DNA of 64,000 nucleotides from Gracilaria domingensis. Taxonomy: Eukaryota; Rhodophyta; Florideophyceae; Gracilariales; Gracilariaceae. The stretch is from positions 80,788 through 144,787 of the forward strand of contig VCMS01000135.1 in the NCBI GenBank assembly GCA_022539475.1, given 5' to 3'. Below are positions 32,910 to 43,249 of this stretch, piece after piece; the first letter of the stretch is position 1; every line of letters starts with the position of its first letter. Under the pieces are notes generated by a model. It did no database searches and was not told the DNA's origin. It saw nothing but the letters and a program-made list of their open reading frames with translations. Made by a program: the position numbers and the translations under genes.

Positions 32910-33598
32910 GATCAGTGATGTATTTGTGGAAACCGTGATGGTTGGAACACCGCACTTGAGTTTATTTGTTTTTTGCTTGTTTGTTTGACTTATGAGTGTT
33001 TGAGATATCTGGGTTTGTGACTGCGTTTGAAAGCACAATGTTGTGTTTGCATGTATGAAAGTGACTCAATTATTAGAGGCGATATTACATTCTTTGAAGA
33101 GCTGAGTGTTTTTGCTTCAAAGCGCAGTAACTTATGTTCAATTTGCTTCAAAGTTTTTTGAGTTGTGCGAGTTTCGGTATGTAGCCCCATGGTTTTTGAG
33201 CTGCGAAGAGAGGTTTGATGTAGGTCCATTATTTAGTATTGACGTCAGAAGCGCAACCCTATCATGTGTCCAAAACTCAAAACATTTGGGTAAGGACCCA
33301 AACTTCTTCCCAAACTCAAACGAGTTTAGACAGCAATTTGGGTCTCTGCATAAATTTCAAAACCACTCATGTCTCGCCAAGTTGTGCTGCTTCCTGATTC
33401 CGCAATTGGCACCACCTCCATACAGACACACTGGTGTGTTGCATATCTTGACAAACGCATTCCCTGCGCAATGTCCTCTCGTGACATTTACTTCCATCAA
33501 CACCACGTTCCAACATGGACACCACCAGAGGCCCTAATTTTACTCCAAATAAGGATCTCGCACTGACGCCGTCATAGATTTCTGCATTCCAATCCACT
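32910..33598. other. Spacer between DDE_1 and deleted PIF-type element
   Basis: An open + frame (33106-33537) is Phe/Cys-rich and has no coding character. A motif AAATTTGGGT-like occurs around 33285-33345 in several orientations and may be part of an element end, but no matching inverted copy was found on the far side. Confidence 0.3.
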
Positions 33599-34460
33599 AT
33601 GGAGCAAAACGCAGACACTTTTTGGAAAGCTGTGACAAAGGTTTACAAGAAACAGCCAGAATGCTTTTCTTCTTGCATTAATAGTAGTCCTAACTCACGG
33701 TGGGCTACCGTGTATTTTATGGTACAGAACTATTTCGTCACCAGAAAACTATACCGCGCAAAAATCTTCTCTGGCAGAATGAAATAAGATACAGTTAGAA
33801 ACTTAATAACCTTGTACCAGAACAACAACAAATTTAAGTACAAAATTGAGCTACAAACACATGGTTGCATTCGTTTTATTGCTCCCATACGACTCCTCTG
33901 AACTTGTTCAACTTTTTTCCGGACAAGTTGGAGAAAGCTCACAAAATGCAGTTGGGTACAAACCAAGTCCAAAACGAAATCAAAAAACGGAAAGCAAAAC
34001 ATTGTCGGACGAGCATCCAGCACAGATTTCGATGACTAGCTCATGTATTGCACGCCCAACAAGGGCAAAAAGGCGCAAGGCGGAAGAGCAAGCCGAACGC
34101 AACCTTTCCTAAGTAGCTAAAAATATAGATACCACGTCTGTGAGCATCTGTGACCCAGGCAAAAACAAAAAAATGGCAACCTCCATATCACTACATCCTA
34201 AACTTTTGCACTTCATGCGTTTATCGCCAACAGAGACAAACAGGAGATTGGAAGATTTGATGCAGAAGGCAGCGCTGTTGGGCGGATTCGAGGAGAGGGT
34301 GAGAGATGATGTTAACTTTAATCATCAAAGACCGGAATGCCTTTCTCTTCGAGTGGGAAACACTGTATCCTACAAATTGACAGATGGCGGCCAGAGCAGC
34401 ACCCCTGAACCGCAAGAAGAAGTCCATGGTGCCCCAAACGCGGAAAAAAAAGTCGTTTGA
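33599..34460 (+). pseudogene. SANT/NAM-like companion ORF of PIF-type element
   Basis: Three adjoining frames (33599-33787, 33846-34112, 34140-34460). The first begins with Asp-Thr-Phe-Trp-Lys-Ala-Val...Tyr and a later Arg-Trp, the pattern of the Myb/SANT-like proteins that many plant and algal elements encode next to a 'plant transposon protein'. The second ends in Ala-Lys-Arg-Arg-Lys-Ala-Glu-Glu-Gln, as that family does. It faces the transposase relic on the opposite strand, the usual two-gene arrangement. Broken by stops between pieces. Confidence 0.5.
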
Positions 34461-34649
34461 GTAGTCACGAATGGTGACGAAAGACTTTCAGACGTTGCCT
34501 CTGAACGAAACCGCTGAAAATTGAGATTCGAAGCTCTCCGCTAGTAGCGGGGTCTGGCTGCTCGGGCGTCTACGGCGACGCAGGCACCATAGGTGCTTTG
34601 TAATAAGGTGAACGCCGGTCGTGGACCACGATTAGAACCCCCGAAGTGC

Positions 34650-35481
34650 TTACAAGTGATTTGTCAGCGCTTGGTAAAGTTGTTGGTGTTGCTGTGAGTT
34701 GGTAACAAGATCAGACTGCTCTGTTAAAGAGATCAACCTTCCGAAGCCCGAATTGTTATCGTTCCCAGCGATGTGCTCCTCGTCGGTGATTTCCAGTGAT
34801 GCTTCATGGGAAAACTCCTCAACTATGCTCACAGGCTGGCCGTTTCCATCTGTTTCGCTTCGTAGTTCCCCGCCCACGTCCATTTCCACTAACATGTTGT
34901 GCAGGATTACACAAACCTGGCTGAAATCCAGCATCGTTGTACTGCTTTTCAATAGCACGAAGTTCATCCAATGTTGGTTCGCGCTTGAGGTATATAGGCC
35001 CAAACCTATTAAAGATATTCTGAAGTACCATTTGAAAATAGTACCGCTGGCTTTCTGAAGACATCTTTACCATGTCGTCCATTTGATCAAACGAAAGCCC
35101 GGTTGCTAACTTGCCTAGTGCGCCGAGAATCTTCTGGTATGATGAATGGCCTAGAAAACCACAACCATTTAATCGTTACTGCAATCGCGGTTCACAGTGT
35201 AGAAGTTCTTTGTGAAGTATCCAATCCAGCGCAAGAGGTATGCGAAATATTTGGCAAAAGCGAGTTGCTGGATACACAGGGTTCGTACACAGATAGTTCG
35301 AAAACCAATCGCAATGGCCTCGACGGACTGTTGCAGTCAATGGCCGACGCCCGAAGTATGGTGTGTGAGAACTAATTGCGATGGGCAGTACGGCTGTGAG
35401 AGCCGCCATACTGCGTGCGCCACCTTGCTCTTCGGTGTCACTGAATGTGATAAACTCGTCGTCAGCGGAGCGGTCGCTCAT
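34650..35481 (-). pseudogene. Internally deleted 'plant transposon protein' transposase (PF04827-like)
   Basis: The N-terminal part ends in FGPIYLKREPTLDE and then AGF, which in the family is followed by the Pro-Gly-Cys...Asp-Cys block and the DDE core. Here AGF is followed within about four codons, in another frame, by VCVILHNMLVEMD, which is the family's C-terminal block. The whole catalytic core is therefore missing, with the junction at about 34915-34935. This is a non-autonomous derivative that kept both ends of the gene. Confidence 0.65.
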
Positions 35482-37049
35482 TTTAGAAGGAGCGTGGGCA
35501 CAAGAATTGCTGCAAAAGAAGCAGAGGAGTGTGCATTATCTCCGCATACGGAAGTGTTCTGGCAACACGTCGGCGACACGTTTTGGTCATCCCAGCACTG
35601 ATAGGGGTGCGCACTGGCGTCTAAACCAAATTTTACACAAATGGGCCGTTTGGAACTTTGCTTTGAGTTTGTTGATAGAGATGCTCTTAGCAACCAGAAT
35701 TGGGCTAAAATTGTTCGTGTTGTTTTTCTTTGCGGTGCACTCTGTTTACTACAGATTGCGCTTATATACTCTGGAATTTTAGGATTCAACTATTTCTGTA
35801 AGTAAAGCATAAATACCATGCTAACCAATAAAATAAAAATGATAATGCATTATAACGTTTTTTCAATACGATTATTCTAAGTCGTACACGAACACAAACC
35901 TGTACGACTCTGCCCGGGCACCAAGCATAATGTAGCAAACAAATTAGAAGTAGACTTACTTTTGTCAAAATAAACAAAACCTTTAACAAAAACAAAGTTT
36001 ATTTTAACTTGACTAGCCTCTACTTGCTAGCTAGGTACTCACGACACTAGGTAGACAGAGCGTGGGAAGAGAGAAGCGAAAGGAAGGGTCTTGCGACTCC
36101 CCCCGCCCTCGTATAGAGAACGTAAACTAGCCTTAGACTAGTGCTAGCCAACATTTTTCATAAACTACATTTTTTGGCCAGCAAACTGCCACTATAACGC
36201 ATACTTCTCCATTTTCCGGTGCCGGCGCACCACAATGTTTCCAAAACGAGGGCCACAAACTGCCCCAATTATGAGGCGTTTGCCTCAACTACTCCCTCTT
36301 TAGAACGGTTGATCGTCCTCGAATAACATTCGATACCGTATACGGTGAGTACGTACTCAAACGGGATAGGAACATGACGTCAATTATGATCATATTCAAA
36401 TCCAATAAAAAAGTCTTTATCATTCTCCATGCGACAAAGATACTGTTGAACATCGGTTGCCTAAGTCTCAGTAGATGGAAGATGTCCAAAACGTCCGACA
36501 ATAAAGCGATAGATGTGGCCATACCACATTGACGATAAAGTAGAGTTCCTAAATTCAGACATTTGACCAAATCAACCAAAGACTTCAAGACATTTCCATC
36601 GGTTACGAGAGGTTCTCGTACCTGGTAGAATCTCAAGCATAAGTGAATAAAATTCCATAGAGTACGCTGGACGATGAGATTGTTCCTGTGCATCGGCGAC
36701 AGCCAAACTCCAAAAGTCTTACCGGCGACCATTTCGTTACGGTACTTGACCACGTTGGATAGACGTTGATAATCGGCTCGAATTCTCATGATTAACCGCT
36801 TCTTGATGTCAATGATTCGATGAATTGCGGATCGGTAGAGTTAATGAGTGTCTAACTATCCACCCATCGGCGTTCGGTTTCGTCGGTGTTCTTATAGTGG
36901 ACAAAATACTCCAGGCGACTATTCTTCACGAGGTGATCCAAAATCCTCGCGATTCTACTTTCTATTATCTTAACTATCTTTTCTATTTCTTTGTTGGTCT
37001 CTCGTTTGTTATCTTTTTTAACTTCTGCCACACCTTACTTGTTTTCATA
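35482..37049. other. Repeat-derived region without supported gene
   Basis: AT-rich. A minus-strand frame of 166 codons (36289-36789) has many Leu/Ile/Met but no motif. Because it lies downstream (on -) of a Gypsy integrase fragment, it may be the 3' part or LTR of that element. No LTR ends identified. Confidence 0.3.
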
Positions 37050-37210
37050 TTTCTTGAGTAGAAAAACATGGAATGTGGGGTGAATGTTCTTCCTTCAGAG
37101 AGATCCAACCCTTACGATCTTCCTTCAGCTATTACTTTCTTCACTTCGTATGGTCCAATATACTTCGTTGTAGTACAGTACGTTCGGTCGCTGGGAGATC
37201 TACCTGACCC
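37050..37210 (-). pseudogene. Gypsy integrase C-terminal fragment (GPY/F module)
   Basis: Minus-strand translation gives TTTKYIGPYEVKKVIAEG and, after a stop, a segment reading Leu-Asp-Leu-Ser-Glu-Gly-Arg-Thr-Phe...His-Val-Phe-Leu-Leu-Lys-Lys-Tyr-Glu. This is the GPY/F module and the following conserved 'FHVSLLKKY'-type strand at the end of Ty3/Gypsy integrases. It is a third Gypsy remnant, distinct from the + element just downstream. Confidence 0.65.
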
Positions 37211-37840
37211 AACGGTGACGTAACGCGCCTCTGAGCACGTGTATCTGCTGTACCACGTGGTACGTGCTGGCCCCCACAAAACAAGGACTAATTAGTTTAT
37301 TTTTGCTAATTTAGAAGTAATATTTATTAGGTAGTGTAGATATGTGGCCAGGGTGGTGCACCACAAATGCACCCCCCGGTGGCCCACGTGGCACTAGGCC
37401 CGTGAGAGCCGAAGTGGCGCTCGGGGGTTACTAAACCCCCGAGACGTCGATCTCCCACGTCAAATAGTAAAGTCAAGCACCATATGGCTAACTCTACAAC
37501 CTGCAGGTTTCTACAGTCGACCTGCTGGTTTAGCCAGAGTCCATTACGGTTATACTAGTCTTCTCGCGCCGTGTTCCCGATCTACCAACCAGGCACCGTT
37601 AGCTGGCCGACTATCTTGCGCCCCGAGTGGTCGGTGCTGCCACATACCTCTACGGTTTCCCTTCCCCAACTTCTAGGTCGAGCCGCTTGGTATGGTCCCT
37701 AGCCACGCGTCCATTCGAACTACTGTTTGGTTAGTACCCGTCGCAGTTATACCACATTTTTGTCTCCCGACCTAGAATTTGTGGATTGCCAAGTGGTTTA
37801 GGAAAGGGAGGATCTGAAAGTCGCGAGATACCCGAGAGGT
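37211..37840. other. Probable 5' flank or LTR of + strand Gypsy relic
   Basis: No coding sequence. It contains CACGTGG-like words that also occur in the solo LTRs (for example CCACGTGGTACGTG near 37253), but I could not fix LTR ends or a primer-binding site. Confidence 0.3.
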
Positions 37841-39850
37841 TTGGTTTCCGTTGCCGAAGCAATCCACTCCGACTCCAATTACCTAACAATCGAGAAACGG
37901 GGCGCGCGTCACCCAAAAAGGGGGCCGAGCACTCCACTAAGTGGTCACCTCGTACGGGGTTCAGTGTCCTATCCGTTGTTGGATAACCCGGAGGACTTGA
38001 TTCCGAAGGAAGGCTCACATAAGAGGAAAAAGGTAGACCGAGAGGCTGGGGGCCCCTCGACCATTCCCAGGGCTGAGCAGGTGGACGCAGGGCCTAGCGA
38101 TGCTGCGGCGGAGCCCGCTCCGGTAACAACCCCAGTGTTAGACCAAGTGGAGTTGTCAGTCAGCCCGGGACTGGACCTGAACGAAGTCACAAGAATGGTA
38201 GTTGATCGAAAGTCCCAGGAGATCATCGACAAGGTACCCGTGGTGGTGTTACAATACCTCGAGAACGAGGTACGCGGACATTTTGACCGATTGGTAATGC
38301 TGGCTTTGCAGCAGAATAGAGCTACTCTTCAGCCCGAGATGATGGCCCAGACCGCGCTCATGAAGCACGCGCCCCCTCCTCCCCGGCAGCATCTGCAGCT
38401 AAACCACATGGTAATCTCCATTCCAACCTTCCTACACCACCAATTGGTGAAGGATTTATCGACCGAATGGGGAAAAGGGCAGAGCCTCCGGGTATGGAGG
38501 GCCCGAGGTACGTGTACCTCCCCGAAACCACTGGTGTAGCTTCGTCAAGACCAGATGGTGGAGTCCCTGATAGAGATTCGTCGAGCTCAGAAGACAAGCG
38601 CCGACGTAAACCAAATGGTAAGAAGAAGAAGACAAAACGGGGAAGGAGAAAGAGGAGCCGGTCGGACTCGGACTCCTCGTCCTCGAACACCGATTCGGAT
38701 TCGTCAGGAGACGACGACCGTAAAGGTTCAAGTCGCAAGAGGAAGGACTCTCGCCTGAAGAAAGAAAAGAATTCTCGTAAGGGTAAAACCAAAAGGTATA
38801 ATGATTCGGACTCGACTTTCGACGAGTAGACTGACCTAGAGGTGCTTACACCGCTTAACGATTTATTCACCCAAGCGGTTGATTATCGTACCTATAGGTT
38901 GGAAAACAGACAGGCTGAGTATACCAGAGAGGTAGCTCAGAAGATAACGAAGCATCATAGAAAGCTTCGTTTCTAACTGGATGAGACTCGTTTTAGCGGG
39001 GACGACCCCATCGCGATCATTGATTTCCTTCAAAGGTTCAAGATCTCATGTGACCAGAATGGGTTCTCGGAGGCAGCGGCCATGTGGTTCTTTCAATTCT
39101 ACCAAACCGGTCAGCCTGGAGCTTTGCTCCACAGCCGTCTCCAAGGGACACTATGGTGGTGGACGAAGACCAGACGGGAATGTTGACAACGTACCCATAA
39201 GTGGTCAACTTTCTGCTAGAAACCTATGCAACCGATGAGGTGATTCAAGAAGCATACGCTGAGGTACTCGCGTACCGCCAGCGCGCGGGACAAACGGAAT
39301 TGGAGTTTGCTGGCTCCCTATGCCCTATAAGAAATTTTTTCAAAATTATGAACGTAACATGAAGGCGATCGGATGTTGTAGACCCTCATATTACATTCAT
39401 TAAGCCTTCCGCGCGACATCTATTTTGGCACAGTGCATATTAAATTATCAAAATTTTCAGTTTTGTGAATGTCTTATGAGGGCGTGCTGAAGTTGTTCTC
39501 ATTGCATAGTAGGCTGTTGTGACTGCGTTATGACACCTGCACTATCCTTTCCCACTCCTCTTACACTCAAAGCACATTCCGGTTTGGAACCTTAAATGAG
39601 GTCATAGGAGGCGATTTTAATCCTCCATTCCAACACATAGTGCGCCCCTATTTTTGAAAAACCATCCAATTTGCATCCACGCGTGATCCGCAAACCGCAA
39701 AAAATTTTCTTATAGGAATGGGCGCTAGCCTCTCGCTGTGGAAGTGTGTTCACCACCAAAAGGTTGAAGTGCATGTACGCCGACAATGTGGAGAAGTTTT
39801 TCCGGTCGCACATCCGTAACTACCTAGCTGTTAACCGTACGGTCGACTAA
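37841..39850 (+). pseudogene. Gypsy gag, interrupted by MITE
   Basis: The 5' part is Pro/Ala/Glu-rich, then a strongly charged Ser/Asp/Arg/Lys stretch (about 38560-38825). After a TAG the typical retrotransposon gag core follows: FSGDDPIAIIDFLQRF at about 38993-39040, then (another frame) YATDEVIQEAYAEV and the Leu-Glu-Phe-Ala-Gly segment at about 39295. The MITE interrupts here. Beyond it the core resumes with Cys-Gly-Ser-Val-Phe...Leu-Lys-Cys-Met-Tyr-Ala. It serves as the particle protein in an active element; this copy has several stops. Confidence 0.7.
39320..39720. mobile_element. MITE inserted in Gypsy gag, 395 bp
   Basis: Element 39323-39717. The left end CCCTATAAGAAATTTTTT and the right end, read inversely, TCCTATAAGAAAATTTTTT form about 18-base terminal inverted repeats. 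ATG occurs on both sides (39320-39322 and 39718-39720) as a possible 3-bp target duplication. The gag reading runs up to the left end and resumes just after the right end, which fixes the boundaries. It is AT-rich with no coding capacity. Confidence 0.7.
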
Positions 39851-40618
39851 AACGCACTAGCCCGCCATGCGCAGGGGCTACGCGATACGGTTCGGTCGTC
39901 TTCTCGGAAGGACTCCGTGCCGCTTGGCAAACCATCGAAGGACAAGGGGAAAACCAGGCGGTCAGTGTTCGACGTAGAAAAAGAGGAGACCAATACGGAT
40001 GAGGCATCCCCACAATACGCCTCTCACGGTCATCCTGTCCACTTGGGGGATGCACAGCCGACCGACGGCCCCATGGCACGGTAAAACCTCGTGGTCTAGC
40101 TCGTTATCCAGCGAGCCAAACTCGAGGCAAACCTCGGCTCCGCCATCACAGGTATCCGTCCTGGTCGGCCCGGTCCTCGCAGTTCTTTTCAACCAATATG
40201 GAGGGAACGGACAACCCCTACCGAACAGGGGCGCGGCACCTACCGGAGGTCGTTCCGCACCGCGCGAGTCGTTGCTCGCGATAAAGGACCCCACAAGCGT
40301 TAATCTCCTCTTTTGGTTCTGCTTGTCGCCCTACCACTTGACGACAGTGTGCCCAAGCGTGGCTCCGCAAAACAAGAATGCGCTCCTGACCGCTCACTAG
40401 CACAACCACCAGGGTATATTTGGACCCACGGCGCCTAGCGGAGGCGCTGGACTCCCGAATGCGCGCCTCGATGCCTGCACACCTCATTAGGTACACATCG
40501 TCACGGAGCAGGACCAAATGGATCCCGCCCCGCAGACGGAAAACGCCAAACAGTGGGAATAGAGGCCTTCTCCAACTAGCCGATCACGGAAGGCCTTCCA
40601 GAAGCAGGTGGTACAAGT

Positions 40619-40843
40619 ATGAACAATTACCCATTGGATACAGGGGAGGAGAGCCTCATGGATTGCACCGAACCGATATGCTTCCTCAAGCATAGCAACT
40701 ATAACGTAAACGTCACACTCGGGTTAACTTATTACGATTTGGTACCATGCGTTACTGTCCTGGACACCGGGGCAGGACCTAATCTGGTGAATGCCAAACT
40801 AATACCTAACAGAAAACGTAACAAGCTTCAGTGTGTACACTAG
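40619..40843 (+). pseudogene. Gypsy aspartic protease
   Basis: Retroviral-type aspartic protease fragment with the active-site Asp-Thr-Gly in VLDTGAGPNLVNAKLI. It normally cleaves the Gag-Pol polyprotein. The frame stops at 40843 and the following 370 bases hold several stops before the linker toward RT (41221-41550) opens again. Confidence 0.75.
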
Positions 40844-41569
40844 CTAACCCACTTGTAGATGCTAATAACAGACCCTTAACGGTTATTGGAACGCTTACCA
40901 TAATGGTGTTAATCGACACCATGAAGGTCCCAGTTCGTTTCAACGTCGTTAACCAGTTGGCAACAGACTGAATTTTGGGGACAATTTTCATACACCAGCA
41001 CGTTCGTGCGATCTACCCCCGCTCTAAGACGGTACTATTCCATAATGGTCCGTGCATTGCCATCATAGGCAACTAAAAACGGGCTCCACTCCCGCAAGCG
41101 GAGCCTAAATACCAACCGGTTCCGGAGAATACTATCTCCAATAAGGTTCGACTAGCACGGGCAGTGACCATACCACTGATCAACCAGGTGGTAGTGTAGG
41201 TAACTTGCAAACGACCTGGCTTGTTGTCCATTCAAAACCATTCCAGGTTAGCGAAAAGACATACGACCTTAATGGCAAACGGAATAGTCGATAACATTCC
41301 GACCAAATCGTTCCAGGTCTACATAAGCAACTTCAGCAACCACCCGGTCAAACTCCCAAGGCATAACGTAATCGGTCTGGCCCTACCAGCCTCACGTACG
41401 ATATTCACCATTACACCACAATGGTCCCACGAGGTCGTGAACTCTAAGGAGGAGGGAGGCAGTGTCAAATCGCCGCAAACAAACCATGAGTTGCAACCGC
41501 TAGCCGAGCGAGAAGACCAGAAATTGGAGCTAGACCCAGTTACCAGTTAGAAGGAGTTCAACATAGGAA

Positions 41570-42200
41570 TTGAACTTTGAGCTTAGAGCTGGGATCCTGG
41601 GACTCTTGGAGCAATTCAGTACCATGTGGTTGGGTACGTTGGGAGCCATTAAGGCCACCCAACACAGGATCGACCTCAAACCGGACTCCCGTCCCATCCA
41701 ACAACAGCCCTACCACGCGGGACAGAAGGCTCGTGAGGTACAGCTGGAGAAGATGGAGCGAATGCTCCGTGTGAGGGTGATAGAGCAGGCTAACTCGGAA
41801 TGGGCTACCCCTGTCGTGATATTCCAAAAACGAGGGGAGACCCGTATGAGGTTCTGTATCGACAACAGAAAACTGAACGCCGTAACAGTAAGGGACTCAT
41901 ACCCCATCCCAAGGATGGATGAATGCCTTGACTCGCTGGGAGATTCGAACATCTTGACCACCCTGGACGCGAACTGCGGTTATTGGCAGATCGAAATACC
42001 AGAAGGTGACCGGGACAAGACTGCGTTCACATGCCACGCAGGTCTGTACTGTTTCTTACGCATACCGTTCGGTTTACGAAACGCCCCAGCCATCTTTCAT
42101 AGATCACTGAACATTATACTGTCCAAGGTGTAGTAGACGACCGCACTGGTATATATAGATGATATATTCATCTATTCGAAATCCATTGAGGAGCACTTCG
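41570..42200 (+). pseudogene. Gypsy reverse transcriptase, truncated
   Basis: RT with the characteristic Gypsy blocks HRIDLKPDSRPI, PYHAGQKAREV, MRFCIDNRKLNAVT, YPIPRMDE, TTLDANCGYWQI and FGLRNAPAIF. Two stops (TAG TAG at 42131-42136) precede the intact active-site box VYIDDIFIYS. The frame runs to SIEEHF and stops being RT at 42200, exactly where LTR copy C starts. Confidence 0.85.
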
Positions 42201-43169
42201 TGTAGAGCAAAACCCCAGCGATGGGATCGTCTCTCAAGGCGTTCGAGTCCTTGCCCTCTAGACGAGGTGAATTCATTGATGAGCCCTCCGAACACGGATA
42301 GTGCGGGTGTAAGACCACCCGTGGTACGGGATATACCTACGGAGGTTGAGGGGTGAACGGGCCTGATCCAGGAATCCGGCAAAAAGTGACGGAATGGTCG
42401 GGAGGAAAGGTACTATAGAGCGGTGTAAGCCCTAGGTAAAAGGGAAAATAGAAGGGAAAACCAAAGGAGGAACCCTCGGTGGGGCGTGCGACAAGAGGCA
42501 ACAGACCGGGCGACGGGAGACGGGGGTTGTGTATTAAGCCCACGCGGCACAACTCTATACAGAGACGGAAACGCTACCAATTGTGGTGAAAGCAGTACAA
42601 CTGCACAGTAAAAGAAACAGAAAGTCCGAAGACACGGAATAAATAAGCCCGAAGGCAAGGCCACAATGGTCAGTATTGCCTGAGTGATCCCGAGGGATAA
42701 AGCTAGCTCGTACCGTACGTGGTGACTCTCCGGCTGGAGTTGTACACTTCGCGATGGCGAACTAGTTCAGAGTCGAACTCGGTTACCCTTTACTGAAGGA
42801 GGAGGTGACCGGGAGGTCACCTCTTATATCGTAACCGGTAAATTAGTTAAACTGAATTAAATAATCTAATGCACACCTGAGCAGGTCCATACACGTGGTG
42901 CACGTGACAACCCGCGGCAGCGGCCAGTAAAATATCCGACAATCATAACAAAACATGTGTGAACACACCCATTCCTACACACGCGTACACGCGACCAATA
43001 CTCATCTGCGCCACGTCATGGCCGACCTCTCAGGGTGCCATACATCAATACTGCCGAAAGCATCCCATCCGTGGGCCAATAATCATACCTTCCGAGTACC
43101 CGGAAACATCCTTACCAGGGTTTTATGAAATCCATCCCCGTTTATCGGGCCAGACCGTTTTGCTCTACA
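42201..43169 (+). mobile_element. LTR copy C (969 bp) at the broken RT
   Basis: Starts TGTAGAGCAAAAC and ends GTTTTGCTCTACA, perfect 13-base inverse ends. It shares blocks with copies A and B (GGGTGTAAGACC, GGATATACCTACGGAGG, ACTCTCCG...GGAGTTGTACA). Unlike A and B it has no target duplication: the left flank is CTTCG and the right flank TATGT. It could be an LTR left by recombination between two elements, or a 5' LTR serving the gag-like frame that begins 80 bases later. Matching flanks would be needed to call it a simple solo LTR. Confidence 0.75.
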
Positions 43170-43249
43170 TATGTCCCTCCTTCGCGCAGGAAACATCCGG
43201 TTTTCAAGCGAAGACTCATCAGCGAGCTCGCATATAAGCGTGGTCCATC

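Larger units (their letters stand above)
37841..42200 (+). mobile_element. Gypsy-class retrotransposon relic (+), truncated in RT
   Basis: Gag (37841-39240 and 39718-39850), protease (40619-40843) and reverse transcriptase (41570-42200) in the normal Gypsy order, with many stops and frame changes. The RT ends abruptly at 42200, where LTR copy C begins; RNase H and integrase are absent. A 395-bp MITE splits the gag. Heavy decay indicates an older insertion than the minus-strand Gypsy pol at 46.5-51.5 kb. Confidence 0.8.

Noticed and set aside
33106-33537. 143-codon + strand frame
   Set aside because: Phe/Cys/Ser-rich chance frame with no domain and overlapping frames on the other strand.
36289-36789. 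166-codon minus-strand frame
   Set aside because: Hydrophobic but without a recognisable domain or signal layout; probably part of a decayed Gypsy element.
42196-42751. Shorter solo LTR 42201-42746 with CTTCG duplication
   Set aside because: The ends and flanks fit, but blocks shared with copies A and B continue beyond 42746, and a 13-base inverse end occurs at 43169; the CTTCG match is taken as chance.
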